Shown here: piece after piece, positions 53,519-63,316 of the stretch
Layout of the letters: each line of letters opens with the position of its first letter
Numbering within the stretch: position 1 is the stretch's first letter
Assembly (NCBI GenBank): GCA_020860755.1
Contig: JAJBTQ010000003.1
Coordinates: 1-64,000 of the forward strand
DNA: 64,000 nucleotides
Reading direction: 5' to 3'
Origin: Lachnospiraceae bacterium
GTDB taxonomy: Bacteria; Bacillota; Clostridia; Lachnospirales; Lachnospiraceae
Made by a program: the position numbers and the translations under genes
The notes under the pieces: generated by a model
Database searches by the model: none
What the model was told of the DNA's origin: nothing
Seen by the model: the letters and a program-made list of their open reading frames with translations, nothing else

Positions 53519-54894
53519 TGCCGAAAGAATATCGTACCATACAGGAAGTGGCAGGACCTCTGATGCTGGTTCGGGGCGTAGAGGATGTCGCATACGATGA
53601 ATTAGGAGAGATCGAGCTTGCAAACGGCGAAGTGCGCCGGTGCAAAGTCTTGGAGATCGATGGAGGCAATGCCATGGTGCAGCTCTTCGAGAGCTCTACA
53701 GGCATCAACCTTTCCAACAGTAAAGTCCGTTTTCTTGGCCGAAGCATGGAGCTCGGCGTGTCGGGAGACATGCTCGGACGTGTCTTCGACGGGCTGGGAC
53801 GCCCGATCGACGGAGGCCCCGAGATCCTGCCGGAGAAGCGGATGGATATCAACGGCCTGCCGATGAACCCGGCAGCCCGAAGCTACCCACAGGAGTTTAT
53901 TCAGACCGGCGTGTCCGCCATCGACGGACTGAACACGTTGGTTCGTGGTCAGAAGCTGCCCATCTTCTCCTGCTCCGGTCTGCCCCACGCACAGCTGGCA
54001 GCGCAGATCGCGCGACAGGCAAGAGTCCGCGGCAAGGACGAACAGTTCGCCGTGGTATTCGCCGCAATGGGTATCACATTCGAGGAATCAAACTTCTTCG
54101 TTGAGAGTTTCACGGAGACCGGTGCCATTGACCGTACCGTCCTGTTTATAAACCTGGCGAACGATCCGGCCGTAGAGCGTATCTCAACTCCGCGTATGGC
54201 CCTGACCGCAGCGGAGTACCTTGCCTTTGAGAAAGATATGCACGTACTGGTCATCCTGACGGATATCACAAACTACGCGGACGCACTGCGTGAGGTGTCT
54301 GCGGCCAGAAAAGAGGTTCCGGGACGCCGGGGCTATCCCGGATATATGTACACCGACCTTGCGCAGATGTATGAGCGCGCCGGACGTCAGTACGGAAAGG
54401 CCGGAAGCATCACGATGATCCCGATCCTGACCATGCCGGAGGATGACAAGACCCACCCGATCCCTGACTTGACCGGATACATCACAGAGGGTCAGATCAT
54501 CTTAAGCCGTGAGCTCTACCGAAAAGGTATCCAGCCTCCGATCGATGTGCTGCCGTCTCTGTCCCGTTTGAAGGATAAGGGAATCGGCGAGGGGAAGACC
54601 CGTGCGGATCACTCCAACACATTGAACCAGCTGTTCGCGGCCTATGCCCGTGGCAAAGAGGCAAAAGAGCTGATGGTCATTTTAGGTGAGGCAGCCCTCT
54701 CCGACATGGACTTAATCTATGCTAAGTTTGCCGATGCCTTTGAGGAGCAGTATGTCTCTCAGGGCTACACTACAAACCGCTCCATCGAGGAAACCCTCGA
54801 CATTGGCTGGGAGCTTTTGCGCATTCTGCCGAGGAGTGAGTTAAAACGTATCGATGAAGAATTCTTAGACGAGTATTATGATAAGAAAGACTAG
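53518..54894 (+). CDS. ntpB: V-type ATPase regulatory subunit B
   Basis: A 458-residue non-catalytic subunit. As in the family, Walker A is replaced ([14 protein letters not shown]). [36 protein letters not shown] is split here over the nucleotide edge. It alternates with A in the head. Confidence 0.97.
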   Translation: MPKEYRTIQEVAGPLMLVRGVEDVAYDELGEIELANGEVRRCKVLEIDGGNAMVQLFESSTGINLSNSKVRFLGRSMELGVSGDMLGRVFDGLGRPIDGGPEILPEKRMDINGLPMNPAARSYPQEFIQTGVSAIDGLNTLVRGQKLPIFSCSGLPHAQLAAQIARQARVRGKDEQFAVVFAAMGITFEESNFFVESFTETGAIDRTVLFINLANDPAVERISTPRMALTAAEYLAFEKDMHVLVILTDITNYADALREVSAARKEVPGRRGYPGYMYTDLAQMYERAGRQYGKAGSITMIPILTMPEDDKTHPIPDLTGYITEGQIILSRELYRKGIQPPIDVLPSLSRLKDKGIGEGKTRADHSNTLNQLFAAYARGKEAKELMVILGEAALSDMDLIYAKFADAFEEQYVSQGYTTNRSIEETLDIGWELLRILPRSELKRIDEEFLDEYYDKKD

Positions 54895-54911
54895 ATGAAA
54901 GAGGTAATGTT

Positions 54912-55595
54912 GTGGCTACAACCCAGGTAACCCCCACCCGGATGGAATTGACCCGCTTAAAAAAGAAGCTGACCACCGCGGTGAGAGGACATAAATTGTT
55001 AAAGGATAAGAGAGACGAGCTGATGCGTCAGTTCCTTGATCTTGTCCGGGAAAATATGGATCTTCGACTGAAAGTGGAAGAGGGCATCCGGGCAGCCAAC
55101 AAGAATTTTGTCATCGCCAAATCCGGCATGTCCGAGCAGATCTTAAATACCGCCTTGATGGCACCGAAACAGGCTGTCTTTCTCGAGGTGGAGAGCAAGA
55201 ATGTCATGAGCGTGGATATTCCGAAGCTGGAGTATAAGACGAGGACTGCCGACGAGAATGATGCCTATTCCTACGGATTTGCCTATACGTCCAGCGACTT
55301 GGACAGTGCGGTGAAGTCGCTTGCCGATATCCTGCCGGATATGCTGAAACTGGCGGAGACGGAGAAGGCCTGTCAGCTGATGTCAGCCGAGATCGAAAAG
55401 ACGAGGCGGCGGGTCAACGCGCTGGAACACGTTACGATCCCGGAGACACAGGAGAGCATCAAGTATATTACCATGAAGCTGGATGAGAACGAGAGAAGTA
55501 CTCAGATCCGTCTGATGAAAGTAAAAGACATGGTATTGGAAGATGCTCATGGTTACAAAGAAAAAGAGGACTTACGATACTATGAAGAAGTATGA
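54912..55595 (+). CDS. ntpD: V-type ATPase subunit D
   Basis: A 227-residue coiled-coil central shaft. The N-terminus (PTRMELTRLKKKLTTAVRGHKLLKDKRDEL, given in part) and the C-terminal helix fit the family. It starts with GTG 54912 seven bases after GAGG. It overlaps the sugar kinase start by 14 bp. Confidence 0.95.
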   Translation: MATTQVTPTRMELTRLKKKLTTAVRGHKLLKDKRDELMRQFLDLVRENMDLRLKVEEGIRAANKNFVIAKSGMSEQILNTALMAPKQAVFLEVESKNVMSVDIPKLEYKTRTADENDAYSYGFAYTSSDLDSAVKSLADILPDMLKLAETEKACQLMSAEIEKTRRRVNALEHVTIPETQESIKYITMKLDENERSTQIRLMKVKDMVLEDAHGYKEKEDLRYYEEV

Positions 55596-56538
55596 TGTGG
55601 TAGCACTTGGTGAGCTTCTGATCGACTTTACGGAGAATGGAGTAAGCAATCAGGGAAACCCCATCCTTGAGGTGAATCCGGGTGGGGCTCCCTGCAACGT
55701 TCTTGCCATGCTGGCTAAGCTTGGAAGACGGACTGCCTTTATCGGAAAGGTCGGAAACGATTCCTTCGGCCGGTTGCTGAGGGACGCAGTAAAAAGCTGT
55801 GGGATCGATGTATCGGCCCTGACAGAGGATGAGGAAGTACATACAACGCTTGCTTTTGTTCACACTTTACCGGATGGAGACCGGGAGTTTTCTTTTTACC
55901 GGAATCCCGGCGCGGACATGATGCTTCGCAGAGAGGAAGTCGATGCGGAGATGATCCGCGACGCGCGGATCTTCCATTTCGGAACGCTCTCCTCCACCCA
56001 TGAACCGGTGCGGGGAGCTACCCGCTATGCCCTGGATATTGCAAAAGAAAATGGTGTGCCCATCTCGTTTGATCCCAATCTGCGCGAGGACCTTTGGCCG
56101 GATCTTGAGGATGCGAGACGGGAGATCGAGTACGGACTTGCGCGGTGTGACATCTTAAAGATCTCGGACAATGAGATGGAATTTATGACCGGGACGACAG
56201 ATTATGATGAGGGGATAAGGATGCTGCGGGAAACATACCCGCTTCCGCTTGTTTTTGTCACGCTGGGGCATGATGGGAGCAAAGCCTATTATAAGGACAG
56301 AGTTGTGTTTGCAGAACCTTTCCTTCAGGACGCCACGATCGAGACGACCGGTGCGGGAGACACTTTTACTGGTTGTGCGCTCAATTATATCTTAGATCAT
56401 GGGATGGAAGACCTGACAGACGAACAATTAAAAGAGCTCCTCACATTTGCAAATGCGGGAGCTTCTCTTATCACCACCCGGAAGGGTGCGCTTAAAGTTA
56501 TGCCGGACAGACAGGAGATAGAAGCGCTTCTGTCATGA
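55582..56538 (+). CDS. PfkB family carbohydrate kinase, fructokinase-like
   Basis: A 318-residue ribokinase-fold kinase. The N-terminal GELLIDFTENG and NPGGAPCNV, the FDPNLRE loop and the catalytic TTGAGDTFTGC motif match bacterial fructokinases. It overlaps the V-ATPase D gene and is therefore the last gene of that operon, an unusual partner. Its 3' end overlaps the convergent PHP gene by 6 bp. Confidence 0.9.
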   Translation: MKKYDVVALGELLIDFTENGVSNQGNPILEVNPGGAPCNVLAMLAKLGRRTAFIGKVGNDSFGRLLRDAVKSCGIDVSALTEDEEVHTTLAFVHTLPDGDREFSFYRNPGADMMLRREEVDAEMIRDARIFHFGTLSSTHEPVRGATRYALDIAKENGVPISFDPNLREDLWPDLEDARREIEYGLARCDILKISDNEMEFMTGTTDYDEGIRMLRETYPLPLVFVTLGHDGSKAYYKDRVVFAEPFLQDATIETTGAGDTFTGCALNYILDHGMEDLTDEQLKELLTFANAGASLITTRKGALKVMPDRQEIEALLS

Positions 56539-57513
56539 GGCGTTGGCGTTGATATCGATAGGCTTTTCTTCTTCCGCTTCCGGATCCGTGTCTGAAACCG
56601 GCTCCTCGTCGCCCATTCCGGCGAAGAGATTGTTGTCCAGCCAAGAGCGGATCTTCTCCCAATCGCGGCGGTAGAAGAACTGTTGAATGTTTTCTACAAA
56701 CGTAAGACGTCGGATCCTGTGGTAGAGATTGGGATACTTTTCAAGCATTTCCTCAAATGCCTTCACGCGCTCGGCGTAACGGCGACGGTTTCCAACACGG
56801 TCATACACATAGTACAGCCTGAGCATAAAATCGTAGATAATTCCGAGATGGTCCCGGCTGGTCCCGGGATAATGACTTCCTCCGCTTTCCAGGGTGGGGG
56901 AACTTTTTATGCATTCGATCAGGTCGGACTCGGACTTGATCGGACGGTCAAACTCCGTGTAAGCCAGGCCGACACAGTCAAGCTTGTGAGAGTCGCTGCC
57001 CCCGGTTCCCGGGAGATGATACTTCTCGGCGAGCTCAGCCGCTTTTTCATTGGCTTCCTCCGTGATACAGGAATTGTATGTCTCGATAAAATCAAACTTC
57101 TTTAAAACGTCCGGGTTCTTGTGATAATATTTGCTGTTGAGAATACTCAGATATTTTTCTCCGGCAGGATGTGCAGGTCCGAGGATCCCATGAAAGGCAT
57201 GCACGGTCTCGATCAGGAGGCTGACAGGCATTCCGCGCATCTCCAGAAGAGGGGAGTTGACATCCGAGGGCATGATAACAAGAATATGTCCACCGTCGCT
57301 GGTGTCATACTCTACCCCCTTTAAAATAGTGAAATTTTGAAATGCCTCATCCTCCGTGTTGCGGATATATTGACGGTAAGCCTTGTAAGAATTGTGATCC
57401 GTGATCAACATACCGTCATAACCCAGTATCTTCAAACGGAGAACGTAGTCTCTCAGCGGAATCTTTCCGTCTAAAGAGCCCTCTTTTGTATGGCAGTGCA
57501 TATCAAAACGCAT
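56533..57513 (-). CDS. PHP domain phosphoesterase
   Basis: A 326-residue protein. PHP metal motifs: DMHCHTKEGS at the start, TDHNS, HPAGEK and GGSDSH. Such stand-alone PHP proteins are phosphatases or exonucleases acting on nucleotides. A charged tail (EEPVSDTDPEAEEEKP) follows residue ~300. It is one of the few minus-strand genes and converges on the sugar kinase without a terminator. Confidence 0.87.
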   Translation of the reverse strand: MRFDMHCHTKEGSLDGKIPLRDYVLRLKILGYDGMLITDHNSYKAYRQYIRNTEDEAFQNFTILKGVEYDTSDGGHILVIMPSDVNSPLLEMRGMPVSLLIETVHAFHGILGPAHPAGEKYLSILNSKYYHKNPDVLKKFDFIETYNSCITEEANEKAAELAEKYHLPGTGGSDSHKLDCVGLAYTEFDRPIKSESDLIECIKSSPTLESGGSHYPGTSRDHLGIIYDFMLRLYYVYDRVGNRRRYAERVKAFEEMLEKYPNLYHRIRRLTFVENIQQFFYRRDWEKIRSWLDNNLFAGMGDEEPVSDTDPEAEEEKPIDINANAS

Positions 57514-57664
57514 GGTGTGATTTTCCCTCGAAGCTGACCATCTATTTCGTTGCTTTTATCATATCACAAAAATAAAAAATGTCCAGCAATCTGAAAAAAA
57601 TATGACAATTTTTTTTGGGAAGAAAAGACGAGTTGAAATTAGGGACACATAGTTGCTTTATTTG

Positions 57665-57673
57665 TGCTATACT
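57665..57673 (+). promoter_or_regulatory. Promoter of the two-component operon
   Basis: An extended -10 TGC-TATACT. The -35 is poor (GACACA at 57644-57649, 18-bp spacing). GGAGG at 57695-57699 follows for ATG 57709. Confidence 0.55.
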
Positions 57674-57708
57674 TAATAAGATAGTAATGAGGCCGGAGGT
57701 AGTTTATC

Positions 57709-58368
57709 ATGGTAAAAATTCTCATCGTTGAGGACGAAAAGGCGATCTCAGATCTGTTAAAGATCAGTCTGTCCGGCGCTGGGTACCAATGTGTGTGCGT
57801 ATACGACGGGGATGCGGCTGCGGACATCCTGGAACAGGGAGACCGGTCGTTTGATCTGATCCTACTGGACGTGATGCTGCCGGGCGTGGATGGATTTGAG
57901 CTGATGGAGTATATCCGTCCGCTGGAGATACCCGTGATCTTTATCACAGCGAAAAACTCTACCCTTGACAAAGTAAAAGGCCTCCGTATGGGAGCAGACG
58001 ACTATATTGTTAAACCTTTTGAGATCATAGAACTTCTGGCCAGAGTGGAGGCTGTGCTCCGCCGGAACCACAAGATCGATGAAGTGTTGACGACAGGGGA
58101 TCTGACCATTGACCTTCGCTCCCGTGTCGTAAAGAAAGGCGACGAAGCGATCACACTGACGAAAAAGGAGTTTGACATCCTTGTCCTGCTGGTCCAGAAT
58201 CCGGGTGTAGCGCTTTACCGCGAGACGATCTACGAGAGAGTTTGGGGCGGAGAGTATCTGGGAAACAGTCGGACTGTAGATCTGCATGTGCAGCGCATCC
58301 GAAAAAAATGCGGATTGGAGAACCGGATCAAATCCGTACACAAGGTGGGATACCGTCTGGAAGAGTAG
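57709..58368 (+). CDS. OmpR/PhoB family response regulator
   Basis: A 219-residue regulator. The receiver domain has EDEKA at the N-terminus, the phosphorylated Asp in LILLDVMLPG (about residue 52), Thr in FITAKNS and the conserved Lys in IVKPFE; the C-terminal winged helix (about 130-219) binds DNA. The kinase gene follows 33 bp later. Target genes are unknown. Confidence 0.95.
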   Translation: MVKILIVEDEKAISDLLKISLSGAGYQCVCVYDGDAAADILEQGDRSFDLILLDVMLPGVDGFELMEYIRPLEIPVIFITAKNSTLDKVKGLRMGADDYIVKPFEIIELLARVEAVLRRNHKIDEVLTTGDLTIDLRSRVVKKGDEAITLTKKEFDILVLLVQNPGVALYRETIYERVWGGEYLGNSRTVDLHVQRIRKKCGLENRIKSVHKVGYRLEE

Positions 58369-58401
58369 CCGGGAGCGCAAGGAGCGAAGGGACCAAACGC
58401 T

Positions 58402-59805
58402 ATGAAATACCGAATGAAAATAGCTGTTGCCGTGATCATATTTCTGTCCGTCGCATTCGGAATCGGCGGGACACTTCTGATCGCGGTTTCTTTTTCCAAC
58501 AATTTAAGACAGGAAGAGCGCACGGCTGTGGACTCCTACCAGACCGTCCTTAATATGTTAAGCGTGGTCAACAGTGTCAGCCCACAGGCCTACTACGGAA
58601 ACATCGTGGACGTGCTGGAGCAGCTCGAGGATAACGGGGGCGGCAACTGGGACGGCCTTGCCCTCACCGCTGACGAAAGTGTGGTGTATGCCAGCAGCGA
58701 CGTGACGCAGTACATCCGTGATATTCATTCCTCAGAGCAGGCGGATCAGTTTCTGCTCATGATATTCTCCGAAGAAAACAACAACTTCCTCCAGGTGTCC
58801 GGATCGCTGGAGGCCGGCGAGATGACGCTCTACCTGGACAGTATATATGACATTACTTCTATTTACGATTCCCGGGATGCCCAGCAGACGATCTATCGGT
58901 ATATCTTTGTCGTGATCGTTGCCGTGGGGGCAGTCCTGTCTATTGTGCTGGCAACGTTTTTAACCAGACCGATGGATGAGTTGTCCCGGACTGCAAAGCA
59001 GATCTCCGGCGGGGATCTCTCAGAACGGGCGCAGGTTTCCGGCGAGGATGAGATCGGCATGCTGGCTGACAATTTTAATCAAATGGCAGACGAGCTGGAG
59101 CAATACATTGATCAGCTGAAAGATGCCATGGACCGCCAGGAAGAGTTTATGGGAGATTTTGCCCATGAACTGAAAACGCCTATGACCTCTATCATCGGAT
59201 ATGCGGATCTGCTTCGGAGTCAGACCCTGCCCGAAGAGGAGAGGCAGGAGGCGGCAAATTATATTTTTACAGAGGGGAAGAGGCTCGAGAATCTCTCCCT
59301 GAAGCTGTTGGACCTTCTTGTGACACGAAATGAACATCCGGAGTTTACTTTAAGCTCCCCGAAGAAACTGGTTTCCGATACAGCGGAGCTTATGCGGCCG
59401 GCTCTCGAGGAGCGCGGAATCACGCTGCGGCAGGACTGTGAAGAAGGGACCTGTATGCTGGAGCCTACGCTTGTCACGTCTCTGTTGGTCAACCTCATCG
59501 ACAATGCCAGAAAAGCCATGGATCACGGGGGAGAGATCACGGTTTCCGCGCGTCTGACCGATGAGGGCTGCCTTCTGACGGTACAGGATCAGGGGATCGG
59601 AATCCCGAAGGAGGAGATGGACAAGATCACGGAGGCTTTCTATCGGGTGGATAAGTCCCGCTCGCGCTCCATGGGCGGGGTCGGACTCGGGCTGTCGCTT
59701 TGCCGAGAGATCGCGGAAGTTCATGGCGGGAGCATCACGTTTGAACAGGTGGAACCTGAGGGGACACGCGTGTGCGTGGAGCTGAAAGGGGGTGCCGGCC
59801 AGTGA
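58402..59805 (+). CDS. Sensor histidine kinase
   Basis: A 467-residue membrane kinase. TM1 (8-30) and TM2 (about 170-192) enclose an extracytoplasmic sensor of ~140 residues; HAMP follows, then DHp (DFAHELKTPMTSIIGY, phospho-His) and the ATPase domain (NLIDNARKAM, DQGIGIP, GGVGLGLSLCREI). The ligand is unknown. Its stop overlaps the next gene (GTGA). Confidence 0.95.
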   Translation: MKYRMKIAVAVIIFLSVAFGIGGTLLIAVSFSNNLRQEERTAVDSYQTVLNMLSVVNSVSPQAYYGNIVDVLEQLEDNGGGNWDGLALTADESVVYASSDVTQYIRDIHSSEQADQFLLMIFSEENNNFLQVSGSLEAGEMTLYLDSIYDITSIYDSRDAQQTIYRYIFVVIVAVGAVLSIVLATFLTRPMDELSRTAKQISGGDLSERAQVSGEDEIGMLADNFNQMADELEQYIDQLKDAMDRQEEFMGDFAHELKTPMTSIIGYADLLRSQTLPEEERQEAANYIFTEGKRLENLSLKLLDLLVTRNEHPEFTLSSPKKLVSDTAELMRPALEERGITLRQDCEEGTCMLEPTLVTSLLVNLIDNARKAMDHGGEITVSARLTDEGCLLTVQDQGIGIPKEEMDKITEAFYRVDKSRSRSMGGVGLGLSLCREIAEVHGGSITFEQVEPEGTRVCVELKGGAGQ

Positions 59806-60629
59806 AAAAGTGGAGGAGAAACGGAGCGATCGTTCTGCTTGTTGCGGCTCTTGTCGTAGGATTTATGCTTCCAACAATGGTTTCCCGTTTCCAGGATGTC
59901 CAGACGGACCAAACGGAGGAGGTAGTCAGTGCAAACAGCGTGCAGCTGAATATGGGTTCGGCCCTCACTTTGCTGCAGAAGCTTCGAATCGCCGCGGAGA
60001 GAAGCTCCAGCGTGGAGCTTGAATCGGCACAGACTATGGATGACGAGCAGGCTTTAAATGCACTCTTTGATGGCCTGGAAACGCTGTTTTCTGCGGACTT
60101 GGAGGGCTTCCCTTTCAAAGTGAATGATTTTTCCGAGGTAAATCATCAGATCCTCTTAAAAATTTCGGGAGAGGATTCCCTGATCTACTGGGAATATTGG
60201 CTGGCTGACGATAACGGGAACCAGATCAGCGCTGCGGTAGATGACGACACCGGTCTGATCCTGTCTCTCAGCTATACGCTCAGTTTAACATCTGAAGAGG
60301 AGGAGCCGGAGCAGCAGTTTGAACTTCCGGATCTGCCTTTGTTCCTCATTCCCGAGATCACGGAGGACACGGCAAGCATCTTTGCCACCAACGGCATCTT
60401 TGGTGGCCTGGAAGAGACGGGATCATCGGCTGAGATATTCGCGGAAGTAATACAGGAACAGTACTGCGGCGCTTATCTGAGAGAGAAGGGGTACTATCTA
60501 AGCTGGGAGCCGGACACCTCAGAGCCTGTGGACAACAGTTTTCTGTACTCCGTCATGGTTGTGGACAATGACGGAGGATACTATGTGCTGCCCGTCACCG
60601 TTTCCAATAATGAGATTACCATCAATTAG
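59802..60629 (+). CDS. Exported protein linked to the two-component system
   Basis: A 275-residue protein with an N-terminal membrane anchor or signal (about 8-28, IVLLVAALVVGFML) and an acidic outside domain. No known family is recognised. It starts with GTG 59802, preceded by AAAGGGGG and overlapping the kinase stop by 4 bp, so it is co-translated with the kinase. It may be an accessory sensor or a target; inference from linkage only. Confidence 0.7.
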   Translation: MKKWRRNGAIVLLVAALVVGFMLPTMVSRFQDVQTDQTEEVVSANSVQLNMGSALTLLQKLRIAAERSSSVELESAQTMDDEQALNALFDGLETLFSADLEGFPFKVNDFSEVNHQILLKISGEDSLIYWEYWLADDNGNQISAAVDDDTGLILSLSYTLSLTSEEEEPEQQFELPDLPLFLIPEITEDTASIFATNGIFGGLEETGSSAEIFAEVIQEQYCGAYLREKGYYLSWEPDTSEPVDNSFLYSVMVVDNDGGYYVLPVTVSNNEITIN

Positions 60630-60632
60630 GAA

Positions 60633-60661
60633 TTGAACCGTTACGCTTCATCTGCTATGAT
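60633..60661 (+). promoter_or_regulatory. Promoter of the TPR lipoprotein gene
   Basis: TTGAAC (60633-60638) and TATGAT (60656-60661) are separated by 17 bp, with a TGC extension. Confidence 0.78.
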
Positions 60662-60702
60662 GAGCATAGGTTTTTGTGACTATATTTATGGAGGAAAACA
60701 AC

Positions 60703-61830
60703 ATGATCAGGAGGCGGATCGCCCTGTTTTTTCTTCTGACTGTGTTTGCGCTCGTGCCGGTTCTGTCCGGCTGTACGAGCAGGTCGGAAGCAGCCATGGC
60801 AGAATATAAGGCGCTCGGGATCTCCCAGATGGAAGAGGGCGACTTTGCAGGCGCAGCTGACAGCTTTCAAACCGCACTGGATCAGTCGGTTGGGACTTTA
60901 GGCGCGCAGGAGATCGACATCTCCTACTACAAAGCACTTGCGCTTTTCCTAAGCGGGGATACCGACGGCGCCATAGAGGTTTATACGGCGCTCATTGACT
61001 ACGATGAGGACAACTGGGAAGCCTATTACCTTAGAGGAAATATATATTTAAAAGAGGGGCAGGATGACCAGGCACTGGCAGACTATGCCGAGGCGGCCTC
61101 TTTAAACGGGAACGACCCGGAGTTGTGTGTCCATATCTATGAGAATCTGGCCAATTCCGGGCTGCAGGAGGATGCGCAGAGCTATCTTGACACCGCGCTT
61201 TCCATGGAGCCGTCTGACAGTGCGGACTATTATTACCTTGGCGATATCTATTATCTGACCGGAGACTATGACAACGCGAAGACATATCTTCTTACGGCAA
61301 GGGAACAGGGGTACGACGAGGCAACCCTGCTTTTGGCGACGGTCTATGCTGACACGGGGGATGACGCCAGTGCCCGGGAGATGTATGAGGCCTATATGGA
61401 AGAGCATCCGGACGACGCTGCGGCTCTCGGCAGGCTCGGAGAGATCGCGCTTTCCTCCGGGGATTATGAACAGGCGATCTCCTACTTGACGCAGGCAAAG
61501 GAGACCGCGGACGAGGCCTCTTTGGGGACAATCGTGAACAATCTGGTCGCTGCCTACGAATATTCCGGTGATTTTCAAAGCGCCTACAATGTGGCGGGAG
61601 AATACCTTGCGAATCATTCCGATGAAGCGCTTCAAAGAGAGTATGAATTCCTGGGAACGCGTGTGGGGGCTTATCCCGAGGCGATCGAAGACGACTTAGA
61701 ACCGTTAGATCTGTCTGATCAGGATGAGGAAAGCTCCAATGAAGACGAATCCATAGATGAAAGTGAGTCCCTTGATGAGGACGAGTATGATCCGTATGAC
61801 GACTCCTATGACGAGGAAGACGACCGCTGA
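60703..61830 (+). CDS. TPR lipoprotein
   Basis: A 375-residue lipoprotein: signal peptide with lipobox LVPVLSGC, about seven TPR units (repeated YY.LG..Y...GDYD.A), then a very acidic Asp/Glu/Ser/Tyr tail from about residue 325. It probably scaffolds envelope proteins. ATG 60703 follows GGAGG. hflX starts 33 bp downstream. Confidence 0.88.
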   Translation: MIRRRIALFFLLTVFALVPVLSGCTSRSEAAMAEYKALGISQMEEGDFAGAADSFQTALDQSVGTLGAQEIDISYYKALALFLSGDTDGAIEVYTALIDYDEDNWEAYYLRGNIYLKEGQDDQALADYAEAASLNGNDPELCVHIYENLANSGLQEDAQSYLDTALSMEPSDSADYYYLGDIYYLTGDYDNAKTYLLTAREQGYDEATLLLATVYADTGDDASAREMYEAYMEEHPDDAAALGRLGEIALSSGDYEQAISYLTQAKETADEASLGTIVNNLVAAYEYSGDFQSAYNVAGEYLANHSDEALQREYEFLGTRVGAYPEAIEDDLEPLDLSDQDEESSNEDESIDESESLDEDEYDPYDDSYDEEDDR

Positions 61831-61863
61831 GACGACGGGGAATGACGAGAGAAGGTGTGCGTC

Positions 61864-63090
61864 ATGTATGAGAACAAAGATGTTGAGGAGCGGGTCATCC
61901 TGTTCGCTGTCCGGCAGCACAATGAAGATGACACAGAAAGTTCCTTGGTCGAGCTCGCCGAGCTTGCCCGGACCGCGGGAGCTTATGTCGTCGGCAACCT
62001 GATCCAGAACCTTTCCCGGCCGAATCCGGCCACCTATATCGGATCCGGCAAAGTGGAGGAGCTGCGGGATATGATCTGGGAGGAGGAGGCCACCGGCGTG
62101 ATCTGTGACGATGAGTTAAAGCCTTCGCAGATGAAGAATCTGACTGACGAGCTGGACACAAAAGTCATGGACCGCACCCTTTTGATCCTGGATATCTTTG
62201 CGGGCCGGGCTGCCACCAGTGAGGGTAAACTGCAGGTGGAGCTGGCCCAGCTGCAATACAGCCTGACCCGGCTGACCGGGTTCGGGCAGTCCATGTCGCG
62301 TCTGGCCGGCGGAATCGGTACCCGGGGGCCCGGGGAGAGAAAACTGGAGATCGACCGGCGTGTGATCCGGGATCGGGTGGCGCAGCTTGACAAGGAGCTG
62401 CAGGAGGTAGCCCGGCACCGGGATGTCACACGCGCACAGCGCATGAAAAATCATACTCCGGTCGCAGCGATCGTCGGATACACAAATGCCGGAAAATCCA
62501 CCCTCTTAAATACACTGACGGATGCGGGAGTGTTGGAAGAAGATGAGCTTTTTGCGACGTTAGATCCCACAACCCGCATGCTGGAGCTGTCGAATGACCA
62601 GCAGGTGCTCTTAACCGACACGGTCGGTTTTATCCGTAAATTGCCTCATCACCTCGTAGACGCGTTTAAGAGTACCCTCGAGGAGGCAAAGTACGCGGAT
62701 CTGATCATTCACGTTGTGGACGTGTCAAATTCGCAGTGGCAGGCCCAGATGGAGGTTGTTTACCGGACGCTGCATGAGCTTGGTGTGGAAAACAAAAAAG
62801 TGATCACACTGTTTAACAAGTGTGATCTTCTGACAGAGGATGATGTGTTTTACGATCCCCATGCGGACCGGACGCTTCGGATCTCAGCTAAAACGGGAGA
62901 GGGCCTGAATGAATTTTTGGCCGTCTTAGAGGTGATGCTCCGGGAGGATAAGGTACTCTTAAAGCAGACGTTTTCCTATGACAGGGCCGGGGAGATCCAG
63001 AGGATCCGAAAGTACGGAGAACTCATAAAGGAAGAGTATCGGGATGACGGTATCTACGTTGAGGCGTATGTCCCGGAGAACCTGCTGTGA
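61864..63090 (+). CDS. hflX: Ribosome-associated GTPase HflX
   Basis: A 408-residue GTPase. The N-terminal HflX domain contains NPATYIGSGKVEEL and GPGERKLEIDRR; the G domain has GYTNAGKST (G1), DTVGFIRKLPHHLV (G3) and NKCD (G4). It splits or rescues stalled ribosomes. ATG 61864 follows AAGG with 8-base spacing; an upstream GTG was rejected. Confidence 0.95.
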   Translation: MYENKDVEERVILFAVRQHNEDDTESSLVELAELARTAGAYVVGNLIQNLSRPNPATYIGSGKVEELRDMIWEEEATGVICDDELKPSQMKNLTDELDTKVMDRTLLILDIFAGRAATSEGKLQVELAQLQYSLTRLTGFGQSMSRLAGGIGTRGPGERKLEIDRRVIRDRVAQLDKELQEVARHRDVTRAQRMKNHTPVAAIVGYTNAGKSTLLNTLTDAGVLEEDELFATLDPTTRMLELSNDQQVLLTDTVGFIRKLPHHLVDAFKSTLEEAKYADLIIHVVDVSNSQWQAQMEVVYRTLHELGVENKKVITLFNKCDLLTEDDVFYDPHADRTLRISAKTGEGLNEFLAVLEVMLREDKVLLKQTFSYDRAGEIQRIRKYGELIKEEYRDDGIYVEAYVPENLL

Positions 63091-63106
63091 AATCCCCTTA
63101 AACCTA

Positions 63107-63135
63107 TTGACAGAAAAACCCGAATTTGGTATGAT
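63107..63135 (+). promoter_or_regulatory. Promoter of tRNA-Leu
   Basis: TTGACA (63107-63112) and TATGAT (63130-63135) are separated by 17 bp. Confidence 0.82.
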
Positions 63136-63161
63136 AATCCAGTCGCCGTAAGGCGTGGAAG

Positions 63162-63245
63162 GCGGAAGTGTCGGAACTGGCAGACGAGCAAGACTAAGGA
63201 TCTTGTGGGAGCAATCCCGTGTGGGTTCAAGTCCCATCTTCCGCA
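63162..63245 (+). tRNA. tRNA-Leu (AAG)
   Basis: An 84-nt class II tRNA. Acceptor 63162-63168 pairs with 63238-63244, discriminator A at 63245. The anticodon stem is 63189-63193 with 63201-63205 and the anticodon AAG is at 63196-63198. The long variable arm is GGGA/TCCC. A34 needs conversion to inosine for wide decoding. Confidence 0.95.
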
Positions 63246-63256
63246 TGAAAAAGTAT

Positions 63257-63298
63257 CGTGCGAAGCACCTGCATTAAGGCAGGTGCTTCGCACGTTTT
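63257..63298 (+). terminator. Terminator of tRNA-Leu
   Basis: A perfect 16-bp stem (63257-63272 with 63279-63294) with a 6-nt loop, followed by TTTT. Confidence 0.93.
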
Positions 63299-63316
63299 GT
63301 CTGCAGATATTAACAC

